Shown piece by piece: positions 7,981 to 15,256 of a DNA stretch of 64,000 bases (the stretch's first letter is position 1; every line of letters starts with the position of its first letter). The notes under the pieces are model-generated. The model had not been told where the DNA came from, ran no database searches, and saw nothing but the letters and a program-made list of their open reading frames with translations. The stretch is from SAR92 clade bacterium H455. GTDB taxonomy: Bacteria > Pseudomonadota > Gammaproteobacteria > Pseudomonadales > Porticoccaceae. Where the stretch lies: NCBI GenBank assembly GCA_024802545.1, contig CP103416.1:124001-188000 (forward strand), in the 5' to 3' direction. Made by a program: the position numbers and the translations under genes.

Positions 7981-10815
7981 TTAACCACGGATTTGAATAA
8001 TGGTCTGGGTTAACGATGAACTGGTTTCAATCGCTTTGGCGTTGGCCTGGAAGTTTCGCTGTGCGGTAATCAAGTCAACCAATTCAGCAGTCAAATCAAC
8101 GTTGGAGCGCTCTCGTGCACCAGCACGAATGGTGCCGAAGCCTGCGGCACCTGGTTCGCCTAGAGTCGCGTCACCAGAGACCGAGGTGGCGTAATAACTG
8201 GTGTCACCCACCTGACGTAAGCCCTTGGGAGTGGCAAAGTTAGCAAGAATAATTTTACCCAGAGATTTCTGTGAGCCGTTTGAGTAGCTGGCTACAACCA
8301 GACCGTCATCACCGATATTTACACCCACCAAGTCGCCTTCTGGCGCACCATTCTGAGACTGACTCAATACCGAGAACGGGCTGTTGAACTGCGTACTGTT
8401 GTCGTAGTTAAGGGTAATATCACCACCGGTAATACCGGCACTCTCCAGCTTCACACCAGCAACAGGAGAAACCAATGAACCACTTGTATCAAAGGTCAGC
8501 TCGCCCTTATCAAGGAATATCGGCGTCCAATAAGGCACGTCGTTAGAATCGAATTCACCGCCATCGGTAGTCTCAATCCAGTCACCATCTTTGGTTTGGG
8601 TGACATAGACAGTACTGGTACCAGAGGTATCCGGGAACAGCTCAATAAAGGTTGATGACTCACCAAAGCCAGGGGCGATATTTTCCAGGCCCCAGTCGGC
8701 GTGACCCGCAATCTGAATAAACGAGTTATCAGTGGTAGTTGATCCAGTGATCTGCAACGTTTCAGTTGCATCCTGATAGTCAACCGTAATACCTGAAACT
8801 GTACGCCCCAGAGAGTCAGCCATCAGATTAATTTTTTCTTGCAGATGCTCGGTAAATGTACCAATCGAATAGAGCCCCTCGGTCAACTCGATTTGCGCGG
8901 AGATCGAATCGATAATCACTGTCATGGAGCTATTATCAGGGTTCACCGAAAACGATTTTCGCGGATCTATGCCCATCGGGTTACCGGTAACTATTGCCGG
9001 TGTTGATGCCTGACCGCGTACAGCAGGCACATTATAAATTTGTGAGGTCTCTGGCTGGACAATATTACCCAGCACACTAATACCCAAAAGCGCTTGTGCC
9101 AATTCAGTCGGATCGTTGAGTGCCAGACTTGAGGTATCACCGGTGGTACCAGAGGAAACCGTAAAGGCGCCCTCAGCATAGCTAACGCTCATGCCTGACC
9201 GCTGATCGCGAGTAGCTCTAACGTTATCACCATTGGGTAAAACCCCGCGCAACAGCACATCTGCCTCATCTGTATCTAAGGGCAGCAGCATAGTACCCAT
9301 AGTCGTTAGGTCTTCGGCATCGAAAGTAGCTTCGGCAGGTACACCGAATACGTTGTTAGCGCTGTCACCGCCATTAACGTACAGCGGGTCGGTAACACTG
9401 CCATTTTGAATAAAGCGAAAGCCTTGATTAGCCGAACTATAGGATACTTCAACATCGGAGAAATCATCACTCGCAGCCAGAGCGGCGTTGATCGCATGAG
9501 CTAAGGGCTCCGATGCAACCTGACCGTCCCAATCCGCATCAGTGGCCCCAGTCAGAGTAGTGTGGGACGCCAAAATTGTTGGAATATCAAGTTCAATCGA
9601 GGTTGAATTGTCCGATCCCCGAAACATTTTCAGGGTTTGATTTGCAGCACTGGAAAAATCAAAGTTTTTGCCATCGCCAAAACGTTCGTTAATCACATTG
9701 GTCAACTCAAACGCAATCTCAGCGCCGGACATTGGACTGCCGTAGCCGGACAAGTGTTCAAGACCAACATTAACCGCACTTGAACCATCAATCGACAGCG
9801 TAAATATATTTTCAAGTTCGGCACGGGACATCGCACTGAAATCAACACCGTCACTATTATTGGTCAGGTTCAGCGCATCAGAGTAAGTAGAGCCCTCAGC
9901 AATAGTCAGACTGGCAGTGGCCGGAACGGATTGTGTGGGCTCAGAGAGCACATCATACGAATACTTTTTATAGAGGGTTCCCTGGGTGATCAGGTACTTC
10001 TCACTGTCGGCACTGGTGCTCTGCAACTCGAGCAGCTCCGAGCGAGTTTTCAGCTCACCGTACTTGTTAATAAAGTACTGATCGCCAGTGGTGTCTGAAG
10101 ACTGAATCAGTGCCGTATCCACCTCTTGATCATCGACATAAACATAGGTCTGCCACTTGTTAAAGGGAGATTCTGCTGAGGCATTGGCCGTTTTAACATA
10201 ATAAATCGTTGCCAGATTGGCCGATCCCGATGTGCCATAAACCGTTAAGGATGTGGTTTTGTGATAGGTATCTGGCTTGTCTGGATTAAAGGTTGCGGTA
10301 ATCGGCGTGACCTCAGATGGCAGGTTCAAGCCCAGCTCAACTTCTGTGGTTGGCAAGAATTCGGAAACCGTGGAGCGCGGAATAGTCAGTGCACTTGGGT
10401 CAACACCAAAGTCGGCCTTGTTGGTAGAATCCACCGGCAGTGACTGCAGGGCCTGACCGGCACTGTTAACCATCTGGTTTTGCTCGTTGAGCATAAAGGC
10501 GCCGTTGCGCGTATAAATCTTAGTGCCATCAGATGACTCAAGCGGGAAGAAACCGTCACCGGTAATCGCCAAATCCAGGGAGTTGGCCGAGAATTCAATA
10601 TTACCCTGACTGAATTCCTGACTCACTTCTTTCAACGATACGCCTCGACCTACAACACTTGACGCCTTCTCCAGAGGAGAGGTGGCAAAAATATCGCCGA
10701 AATCCGTGTCCGAACGCTTAAAGCCGCCAGTGCCGGAGTTAGCAATATTGTTTGAGGTCACGGCCAGCTGTGTAGTGGCGGCGTTCAATCCTGTTAATGA
10801 GGTATAAAATGACAT
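7981..10815 (-). CDS. flgE: Flagellar hook protein FlgE, enlarged
   Basis: FlgE polymerises into the hook, the universal joint outside the cell. The protein has 944 residues, more than twice the Salmonella length (403). The conserved ends are intact. The N-terminus is MSFYTSLTGLNAATTQLAVT with NNIANSGTGGFKRSDTDF and the D1 segment DLAITGDGFFPLESSDGTKI. The C-terminus has ERSNVDLTAELVDLITAQRN ending IETSSSLTQTIIQIRG. The extra roughly 500 residues lie in the middle, are rich in Thr, Ser, Asp and Asn, and probably form additional surface D2/D3-type domains. GGAG precedes the ATG. Encoded between flgD and flgF. Confidence 0.95.
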   Translation of the reverse strand: MSFYTSLTGLNAATTQLAVTSNNIANSGTGGFKRSDTDFGDIFATSPLEKASSVVGRGVSLKEVSQEFSQGNIEFSANSLDLAITGDGFFPLESSDGTKIYTRNGAFMLNEQNQMVNSAGQALQSLPVDSTNKADFGVDPSALTIPRSTVSEFLPTTEVELGLNLPSEVTPITATFNPDKPDTYHKTTSLTVYGTSGSANLATIYYVKTANASAESPFNKWQTYVYVDDQEVDTALIQSSDTTGDQYFINKYGELKTRSELLELQSTSADSEKYLITQGTLYKKYSYDVLSEPTQSVPATASLTIAEGSTYSDALNLTNNSDGVDFSAMSRAELENIFTLSIDGSSAVNVGLEHLSGYGSPMSGAEIAFELTNVINERFGDGKNFDFSSAANQTLKMFRGSDNSTSIELDIPTILASHTTLTGATDADWDGQVASEPLAHAINAALAASDDFSDVEVSYSSANQGFRFIQNGSVTDPLYVNGGDSANNVFGVPAEATFDAEDLTTMGTMLLPLDTDEADVLLRGVLPNGDNVRATRDQRSGMSVSYAEGAFTVSSGTTGDTSSLALNDPTELAQALLGISVLGNIVQPETSQIYNVPAVRGQASTPAIVTGNPMGIDPRKSFSVNPDNSSMTVIIDSISAQIELTEGLYSIGTFTEHLQEKINLMADSLGRTVSGITVDYQDATETLQITGSTTTDNSFIQIAGHADWGLENIAPGFGESSTFIELFPDTSGTSTVYVTQTKDGDWIETTDGGEFDSNDVPYWTPIFLDKGELTFDTSGSLVSPVAGVKLESAGITGGDITLNYDNSTQFNSPFSVLSQSQNGAPEGDLVGVNIGDDGLVVASYSNGSQKSLGKIILANFATPKGLRQVGDTSYYATSVSGDATLGEPGAAGFGTIRAGARERSNVDLTAELVDLITAQRNFQANAKAIETSSSLTQTIIQIRG

Positions 10816-10849
10816 AAGTTATTCTCCAAAGACCTTTCTAATTCTTCTG

Positions 10850-11536
10850 CTAAATTGCAATTCGTTCGATATCGGCAAGCGCGACAAACACGTTATCACC
10901 GACTTCAAGAGTTATTTCCTGCGCACTGGGATCCCAACTAACACTGCGGACATCCGCCATAGTAGTGACCGGCACAGTTTCTAATTTTCCATTGATCACG
11001 GCACTGGCCGACATCAAATAGCTACCTTCAGGGACGATTTCACCCTGGCGATCACGGCCATTCCAGTTCATCTCTGCGCGTCCGGGCAAACGGGCACCCT
11101 GGGTGTCGCGATAGATAAGATCACCAGACGCGGGATCGTAAACACTCAAGATAACCGACTGAGCACCGTTCTCTAGGTCGATGGATCCTTTGGTGATTTC
11201 GCCATTGCCACCGGTGAAGTTACCACCAGCAACCTGGACTTTTTTGCCTACTAGATTGGCTCCTGCGACCATCTGGTCCTGACGCATGCCGTTAACCATA
11301 TTGTCGAGAGAGCCCTGCATGCCTTTAATACCCTCGAGCGAAGAGAACTCAGCGAGCTGAGAGACAAAGGCCTCGTTGTCCATGGGATCCAAGGGGTTCT
11401 GATTTTGTAGCTGGGCGGTAAACAGCGTTAAAAACGCGTCCTGGCCGAGCTCGTCTTCGCCATAGGCGACCGCATTTTCTTTTTCAAGATACTGATCACT
11501 GGTTAAGAATGTTGTGTCTGTGACTGTGCTGACCAT
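10850..11536 (-). CDS. flgD: Hook-capping (scaffold) protein FlgD
   Basis: FlgD caps the growing hook and is discarded when the hook is complete. The protein has 228 residues, as expected. The conserved N-terminal export and scaffold region reads ELGQDAFLTLFTAQLQNQNP followed by LDPMDNEAFVSQLAEFSSLE. The C-terminal half is the FlgD Ig/tudor hybrid domain with GRAEMNWNGRDRQGEIVPEG. An AGGA ribosome-binding site precedes the ATG. It lies 11 bases after flgC and 34 bases before flgE. Confidence 0.96.
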   Translation of the reverse strand: MVSTVTDTTFLTSDQYLEKENAVAYGEDELGQDAFLTLFTAQLQNQNPLDPMDNEAFVSQLAEFSSLEGIKGMQGSLDNMVNGMRQDQMVAGANLVGKKVQVAGGNFTGGNGEITKGSIDLENGAQSVILSVYDPASGDLIYRDTQGARLPGRAEMNWNGRDRQGEIVPEGSYLMSASAVINGKLETVPVTTMADVRSVSWDPSAQEITLEVGDNVFVALADIERIAI

Positions 11537-11547
11537 GAGTATTTGTC

Positions 11548-11973
11548 CTAGGCCTTGGTGATGTCTAAGGTGCGCATCATCAACTCACGCGCTGTATTAA
11601 CCACTTCCACGTTGTTCTGATAGCTTCGTGCGGCGCCCATCATTTCAACCATTTCAGTGACCTCATTAACATTTGAGCTGAAGACGAAGCCGTCTTTGTC
11701 AGCCAACGGATTGCCGGGATCATGCATCTTTTTATTGGCCGCAGTGTCATCCACCATTTCAAGCACTTTGACGCCACCGAGAAACTGAGAACCCTGATCT
11801 AGCTGATGCTCGTGAAGCAGAGCCTGAAATACCGGCCGCTTCGCCTTAAAGGCATCTTCAGCAGTGCTGCTCACGGTGCCAGCATTCGCCATATTCGATG
11901 CGGTGGAGTTCATGCGTACCATCTGGGCGTTCATCGCCGACCCGGCGATACCAAAAATATTTGAAATTGACAT
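11548..11973 (-). CDS. flgC: Flagellar proximal rod protein FlgC
   Basis: FlgC is a proximal rod subunit. At 141 residues it is close to the Salmonella protein (134). The N-terminus MSISNIFGIAGSAMNAQMVR and the STASNMANAGTVSSTAEDAF block are the rod family signature. ANVNEVTEMVEMMGAARSYQ-like sequence and the terminal ELMMRTLDITKA close the protein. GAGGAGAG precedes the ATG and overlaps the end of flgB, five bases away. Confidence 0.96.
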   Translation of the reverse strand: MSISNIFGIAGSAMNAQMVRMNSTASNMANAGTVSSTAEDAFKAKRPVFQALLHEHQLDQGSQFLGGVKVLEMVDDTAANKKMHDPGNPLADKDGFVFSSNVNEVTEMVEMMGAARSYQNNVEVVNTARELMMRTLDITKA

Positions 11974-11978
11974 ATCTA

Positions 11979-12362
11979 CTACTCTCCTCGCAGTGCTTTG
12001 CGCACGCCGGCAATATTGCCTTCAATAAATCGCAGTGTGGCCTGATATTCAGCCGCTGCCTTACCATATTTCGCATGTTCAACAGAGATGTCGACGGTGT
12101 TGCCATCAACCGCCGTATTAAACGGTATGGTGTAGACCATATCGGCACCAGCACTCGACGCCTGAGACACATGAGCTGCATGAGTTGTTCGCATCGTGCC
12201 CGCCTGCTGAACATTATTGAGCACATTTTTGAAATCGAGGTCTCGGGCCTTAAAGCCCGGCGTATCAGCATTGGCGATATTCTGCGACAGCACTTCCATG
12301 CGCTTGGCGCGCAGGTCCAGTGCCTTTTCGTGTATACCAAATGCTGCGTCAAACATTTTCAT
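11979..12362 (-). CDS. flgB: Flagellar proximal rod protein FlgB
   Basis: FlgB is the rod subunit nearest the basal body and the first gene of the flgBCDEFGHIJKL operon. From the ATG at 12362 the product has 127 residues beginning MKMFDAAFGIHEKALDLRAK, followed by the signature VLSQNIANADTPGFKARDLD. A longer open frame up to 12476 exists. I reject it because a perfect sigma54 promoter (12457-12471) lies inside it and the extra residues have no counterpart in FlgB. GTGAG lies just upstream of the chosen ATG. A further ATG at 12356 is also possible. Confidence 0.95.
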   Translation of the reverse strand: MKMFDAAFGIHEKALDLRAKRMEVLSQNIANADTPGFKARDLDFKNVLNNVQQAGTMRTTHAAHVSQASSAGADMVYTIPFNTAVDGNTVDISVEHAKYGKAAAEYQATLRFIEGNIAGVRKALRGE

Positions 12363-12456
12363 CATCAACTCACTAAAGTTTTCTACCCTTGGGTCGATTA
12401 GTCTTGTCGAGGTCACGCAAAAAGCCTCGCTAAAAGAACCCTTCCCTGAAGATAAT

Positions 12457-12471
12457 GCAAAAGCGGTGCCA
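12457..12471 (-). promoter_or_regulatory. Sigma54 promoter of the flgB operon
   Basis: On the minus strand the sequence TGGCACCGCTTTTGC matches the sigma54 -24/-12 consensus TGGCAC-N5-TTGC at every fixed position, with GG and GC ten bases apart. Transcription should start near 12445, about 80 bases before the flgB ATG. It lies between a cluster of TTGCC/GGCAA motifs and flgB, as expected for an enhancer-dependent promoter. Confidence 0.92.
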
Positions 12472-12483
12472 AACAATGGGGTG

Positions 12484-12599
12484 TTGCCGCATTGCCTTGG
12501 TAAAATCCAGTTAAATCAATTACTTAAGTTGTACTCAAATCAGGGTGACTTTCTCGCTTGCCGCTTTTCCGGCAGTCCATTGCCGCCGGCAATTGCCGC
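12484..12599. promoter_or_regulatory. Cluster of TTGCCGC motifs between flgB and flgA
   Basis: The heptamer TTGCCGC occurs at 12484, 12558, 12580 and 12593, with another TTGCC at 12492. The 12588-12597 stretch GGCAATTGCC is a perfect palindrome. The cluster lies 13-130 bases upstream of the flgB sigma54 promoter and upstream of flgA. A similar cluster sits upstream of the fleR sigma54 promoter. I infer an operator for a flagellar regulator; no protein is assigned. Confidence 0.5.
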
Positions 12600-12644
12600 T
12601 ATGTCGGTATTGCGTCACCCCCCATCAGCACGCATACTCACCGC

Positions 12645-13775
12645 ATGTTCCGACCCTCTATAAAATTACTTATCCCGCTTATCGGCAGCCTCGCAATGTT
12701 TTTTTCACTGAGCACGGCTGCGCTTGATACGTCCGCTCAAGAGAGCCAAGCAGTCACCTCAGAGCAGGGTGTCGACAGCAAACATATCCTGGTCTCCCAG
12801 GCTCAACGCTGGGTAGCGGAGAGCCGTCAACTGCAGCAGTCTATGGTCGAAGTGGCACCATCAGACAGACGCCTGATGGTGCCGTTCTGTGCAACCGAGT
12901 TCACCTTTAATTATCCGTTTGCGACCAGCCAGCGAACTCTGCGCGCCAGCTGCCCCGAAAGCGGCTGGCAAATATTTTTAGGTATTAACATTTATCAGCC
13001 TGAAAATGCGCTGCGCTATACCTCTAGCTTTAAGGCTGGCCATCAGCTGAGCAGCGACGATGTCGAACTGGTGAGCCTGTCTAGCTCCATCGCCGGCCTA
13101 GCCAGCGATGTTCGCGATATAGGAAGCTATAGTTTGAGTACCGCGGTAAGGGCCGGCGACCTGGTAATGCAGCGGCAGCTCTCGATCAGTATTGAAGTGT
13201 ATAAATTAACTCGCGCTGTGGTGGCCGGAGGGACCATTAGCAATGATGACATTAAAGTGGTGACGCTGCCCTCATCTAAGGCTTCAGGAAACCAGATACT
13301 TTCCCTTGATCAACTCAATGGCGCCCGAGCTGCGCGCAATCTAACTGCAGATAAAATACTCTCGAGTTATGACATAAAAGAGAAACATCAGGTATTGGTC
13401 ACCCAGCTTGGCATTGCACGGGGCCAGGCAGTGACTCGCGCTAACATTGCTATGCAAGATTATTATGGCAAACTGCCTCAGGACAGCCTGCAGGATTACA
13501 GCAGCGCCGAGAGGATGCAGGCGATCCGCAACTTGCCGGCCGGCAGTTTGTTGCGACTCTCAGATTTAACACCAGCGAATATCATTCGCAAAGGCGATAA
13601 TGTGCAATTGGTGCTGCGAGTGGGAGCCCTTGAAATCACAGTGGCAATGCAGGCATTGGAAAATGCACGCATGGATCAGCGAGTGCTGCTGTTGAACCCG
13701 GATTCCGGTGAAGAAATTCAAGCCATTGCTGCAGGCGTCGGCCGTGCTCGCAGCCTAGGTACAGCAGCTAAATAA
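12645..13775 (+). CDS. flgA: P-ring assembly chaperone FlgA, long form with SAF-like repeats
   Basis: FlgA is a periplasmic chaperone for P-ring (FlgI) assembly. The start chosen is the ATG at 12645. It gives 376 residues with a signal peptide (MFRPSIKLLIPLIGSLAMFF, then SLSTAALD); an upstream in-frame ATG at 12558 would put unrelated sequence before it. The protein is longer than the usual 220-240 residues. After an N-terminal domain there are three stretches resembling SAF units: about residues 125-185 (FKAGHQLSSDDVELVSL), 187-245 (VVAGGTISNDDIKVVTLPSS) and 248-315 (GIARGQAVTRANI, NLPAGSLLRLSDLTPANIIR). The FlgA C-terminal barrel follows (RKGDNVQLVLRVGALEITVA). It is divergent from flgB. 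In many relatives cheV and cheR lie here; they are absent. Confidence 0.9.
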   Translation: MFRPSIKLLIPLIGSLAMFFSLSTAALDTSAQESQAVTSEQGVDSKHILVSQAQRWVAESRQLQQSMVEVAPSDRRLMVPFCATEFTFNYPFATSQRTLRASCPESGWQIFLGINIYQPENALRYTSSFKAGHQLSSDDVELVSLSSSIAGLASDVRDIGSYSLSTAVRAGDLVMQRQLSISIEVYKLTRAVVAGGTISNDDIKVVTLPSSKASGNQILSLDQLNGARAARNLTADKILSSYDIKEKHQVLVTQLGIARGQAVTRANIAMQDYYGKLPQDSLQDYSSAERMQAIRNLPAGSLLRLSDLTPANIIRKGDNVQLVLRVGALEITVAMQALENARMDQRVLLLNPDSGEEIQAIAAGVGRARSLGTAAK

Positions 13776-13847
13776 CTGAATTGGGTTTTAGAACAGCAAT
13801 TAAAAATGGTCTTTGAACCTTCAATTTCAAAGCAAGAGGCAACGTCC

Positions 13848-13898
13848 GGGCTTCAAAGCCCAACTATTAATATGCGACGGGCAAACGTCAACAGCCCG
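13848..13898 (+). terminator. Possible hairpins ending flgA transcription
   Basis: Two inverted repeats follow flgA: GGGCTT-CA-AAGCCC (13848-13861) and CGGGC-N11-GCCCG (13878-13898). Seven bases after the second comes TTTTT. They could form a weak terminator between flgA and the flgM promoter. The T-run is displaced from the stem, so this is tentative. Confidence 0.35.
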
Positions 13899-13941
13899 GC
13901 AACCGTTTTTGATTGTTAATGTTTTTTATTCAAAATATGCC

Positions 13942-13968
13942 TAAAGAAACTTTATCTACTGCCGATAA
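13942..13968 (+). promoter_or_regulatory. Sigma28 (FliA) promoter of flgM
   Basis: TAAAGAAA (13942-13949), an 11-base spacer and GCCGATAA (13961-13968) match the sigma28 consensus TAAAGTTT-N11-GCCGATAA almost perfectly; the -10 is exact. It lies 52 bases before the flgM ATG. The anti-sigma factor gene is therefore under control of the sigma factor it inhibits. Confidence 0.93.
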
Positions 13969-14020
13969 ACGGTGTGAGAAGAATAAATTTTAGAGCAAAA
14001 ATGCTTAGAAGGAACAGCAA

Positions 14021-14326
14021 ATGACAGACGGTATTTCAAAAATTAGTCATAGCACTATTGAGGTGAACAACACTGCCGACAAGGTTAAAGACTCCAAGCT
14101 AACAGCCAATTCTGCAGCTGATCACGCAAGTGCGACCAAGGTTGCTGTGGGGAATGATGAAGTCATTCTCAGCAAAGCAGCTGAGAGCGCAATGGCAGCA
14201 GGGGATTTTGATGCTGCCAAGGTCGAGGATATAAAGCAGGCTCTGGCAGAGGGAAGCTACCCCCTAGATCCGCGACGCATAGCTGAAAGCTTTGTAGCCA
14301 TCGAGAGTATGCTAGGCGGTAACTAA
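14021..14326 (+). CDS. flgM: Anti-sigma28 factor FlgM
   Basis: FlgM binds and inhibits FliA (sigma28) in the cytoplasm until the hook is complete, when it is exported. The protein has 101 residues, normal for the family. The C-terminal sigma-binding region shows the signature: DEVILSKAAESAMAAGDFDA, KVEDIKQALAEGSYPLDPRR and IAESFVAIESMLGG. The N-terminal half is low in hydrophobic residues, as expected for a largely unfolded export substrate. AAGGA lies seven bases before the ATG. A near-perfect sigma28 promoter lies upstream, and flgN follows on the same strand. Confidence 0.95.
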   Translation: MTDGISKISHSTIEVNNTADKVKDSKLTANSAADHASATKVAVGNDEVILSKAAESAMAAGDFDAAKVEDIKQALAEGSYPLDPRRIAESFVAIESMLGGN

Positions 14327-14443
14327 GCTTTATATCCAGCTTGGCGTCACCTTCTAGTTATTTACTCTTAGACTTAACTTTAGATGACAGTTAGCTCTTA
14401 TTTGGTCTCGCTTATTACAAATCTTCTTTCGTATTAACCTGCT

Positions 14444-14458
14444 TGGCAGTATGCTTGC
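14444..14458 (+). promoter_or_regulatory. Sigma54-like promoter sequence at the flgN start
   Basis: TGGCAGTATGCTTGC keeps TGGCA and TTGC at the correct sigma54 spacing, with GG and GC ten bases apart. It ends only four bases before the flgN ATG at 14462. A transcript starting near 14470 would miss that codon and have to use the ATG at 14498. It could be a real promoter defining a shorter FlgN, or a chance match. Confidence 0.5.
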
Positions 14459-14461
14459 GTC

Positions 14462-14893
14462 ATGATCAATTCTGACACCGACCACCTAACCCAAGCCATG
14501 CACAAAGCACAGGCATTGAAACTTGTTCTCGACAGTGAGTTCGATGCCCTTAAAAAGCAAGATCTAACAGCCTTTGAAGTGCTGCAGGCACAAAAGCTGG
14601 AAATCCTTAATTTTCTGGCCGCAGATGAATTATTGGAAAAGGTCAAAAGCCACACCGAAGACCAGGATAAGGCTTCCGCGTCAGTGGCGATCTGGGATCA
14701 AGTGGTAGCGTTAATGAACGAGTGTCGAGATTTGCACCGACGCAACGAAATATTGATTAGCCACAAGCTCGAAACCATTCGTGGCGCCCTTCAAACTATT
14801 CAGTCTCCAGACCCCCTAAACAGTGTTGAGATTTATGATCGACTAGGCAAGATACGGCCCAGTCGAGGTGGAGCGGCAATGGGGGATGCCTAA
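14462..14893 (+). CDS. flgN: Flagellar export chaperone FlgN
   Basis: FlgN is a cytoplasmic chaperone that binds FlgK and FlgL before export. The protein has 143 residues, the usual size, and is strongly helical: AQALKLVLDSEFDALKKQDL then EVLQAQKLEILNFL, followed by the family block LMNECRDLHRRNEILISHKL. The C-terminus ends in NSVEIYDRLGKIRPSRGG, the expected YDxxGK-type ending. There is no clear ribosome-binding site before 14462. The next in-frame ATG (14498) is an alternative start and would fit the sigma54-like sequence. Located 135 bases after flgM. Confidence 0.9.
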   Translation: MINSDTDHLTQAMHKAQALKLVLDSEFDALKKQDLTAFEVLQAQKLEILNFLAADELLEKVKSHTEDQDKASASVAIWDQVVALMNECRDLHRRNEILISHKLETIRGALQTIQSPDPLNSVEIYDRLGKIRPSRGGAAMGDA

Positions 14894-14959
14894 ACCAATT
14901 TAAACATTGCTTTATACCCCAGCAAACTTACGCCTTAAGCACTGCCTGCGGAGCTCAAT

Positions 14960-15256
14960 TTAGACCTTATTATTGTCGATGCCCTGCTCATCCCCCGGCT
15001 CCATACCTTTTAACCAGTAAACCCAAGACAGAATAATGGATACAGCCACATAGAGGCTCTCAGGTATCTCTTCATTGAGCTCCAGCTGCCCCAGCAGCGC
15101 CACGAGCTGTGGATCTTCGGCAATATGGATGCCTTGTTTTTTAGCCTCTTCAATGATCAGCTGCGCCGCTTCGCCCTGACCTTTGGCAGTCATCACTGGC
15201 GCTTTACGCTTACCGTATTCCAGGGCCACCGCCCGGCGCGACGGTTTATAGTTCAT
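14960..15256 (-). CDS. FlhB C-terminal-domain paralogue (FhlB/FlhX-like)
   Basis: This 98-residue protein aligns with only the cytoplasmic C-terminal domain of FlhB, just after the autocleavage site: RRAVALEYGKRKAPVMTAKG, then QLIIEEAKKQGIHIAEDPQL and IPESLYVAVSIILSWVYWLK. There are no membrane segments and no NPxH. Such proteins are known in several bacteria next to a FliK-like gene and can partly substitute for the FlhB C-terminus in export switching. Here the ATG overlaps the stop of the FliK-like gene (ATGA), so the two are translationally coupled. A full-length flhB is encoded at 28250-29398. Confidence 0.88.
   Translation of the reverse strand: MNYKPSRRAVALEYGKRKAPVMTAKGQGEAAQLIIEEAKKQGIHIAEDPQLVALLGQLELNEEIPESLYVAVSIILSWVYWLKGMEPGDEQGIDNNKV

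Noticed and set aside
11858-12352. Open frame overlapping flgB and flgC in another frame
   Set aside because: Shadow of the two real genes; Arg/Cys-rich composition and no family match.
12363-12476. Longer FlgB start at 12476
   Set aside because: The perfect sigma54 promoter at 12457-12471 lies inside the extension, and the extra residues do not fit FlgB.
12543-12560. Sigma54 promoter for flgA (GG-N10-GC)
   Set aside because: GG and GC are correctly spaced but the other consensus positions do not match.
13831-13905. c-di-GMP (GEMM) riboswitch-like GGGCAAAC sequence before flgM
   Set aside because: Only this short core resembles GEMM; the GNRA loop and the second conserved GACGCAAAGCC segment are not found at proper spacing.
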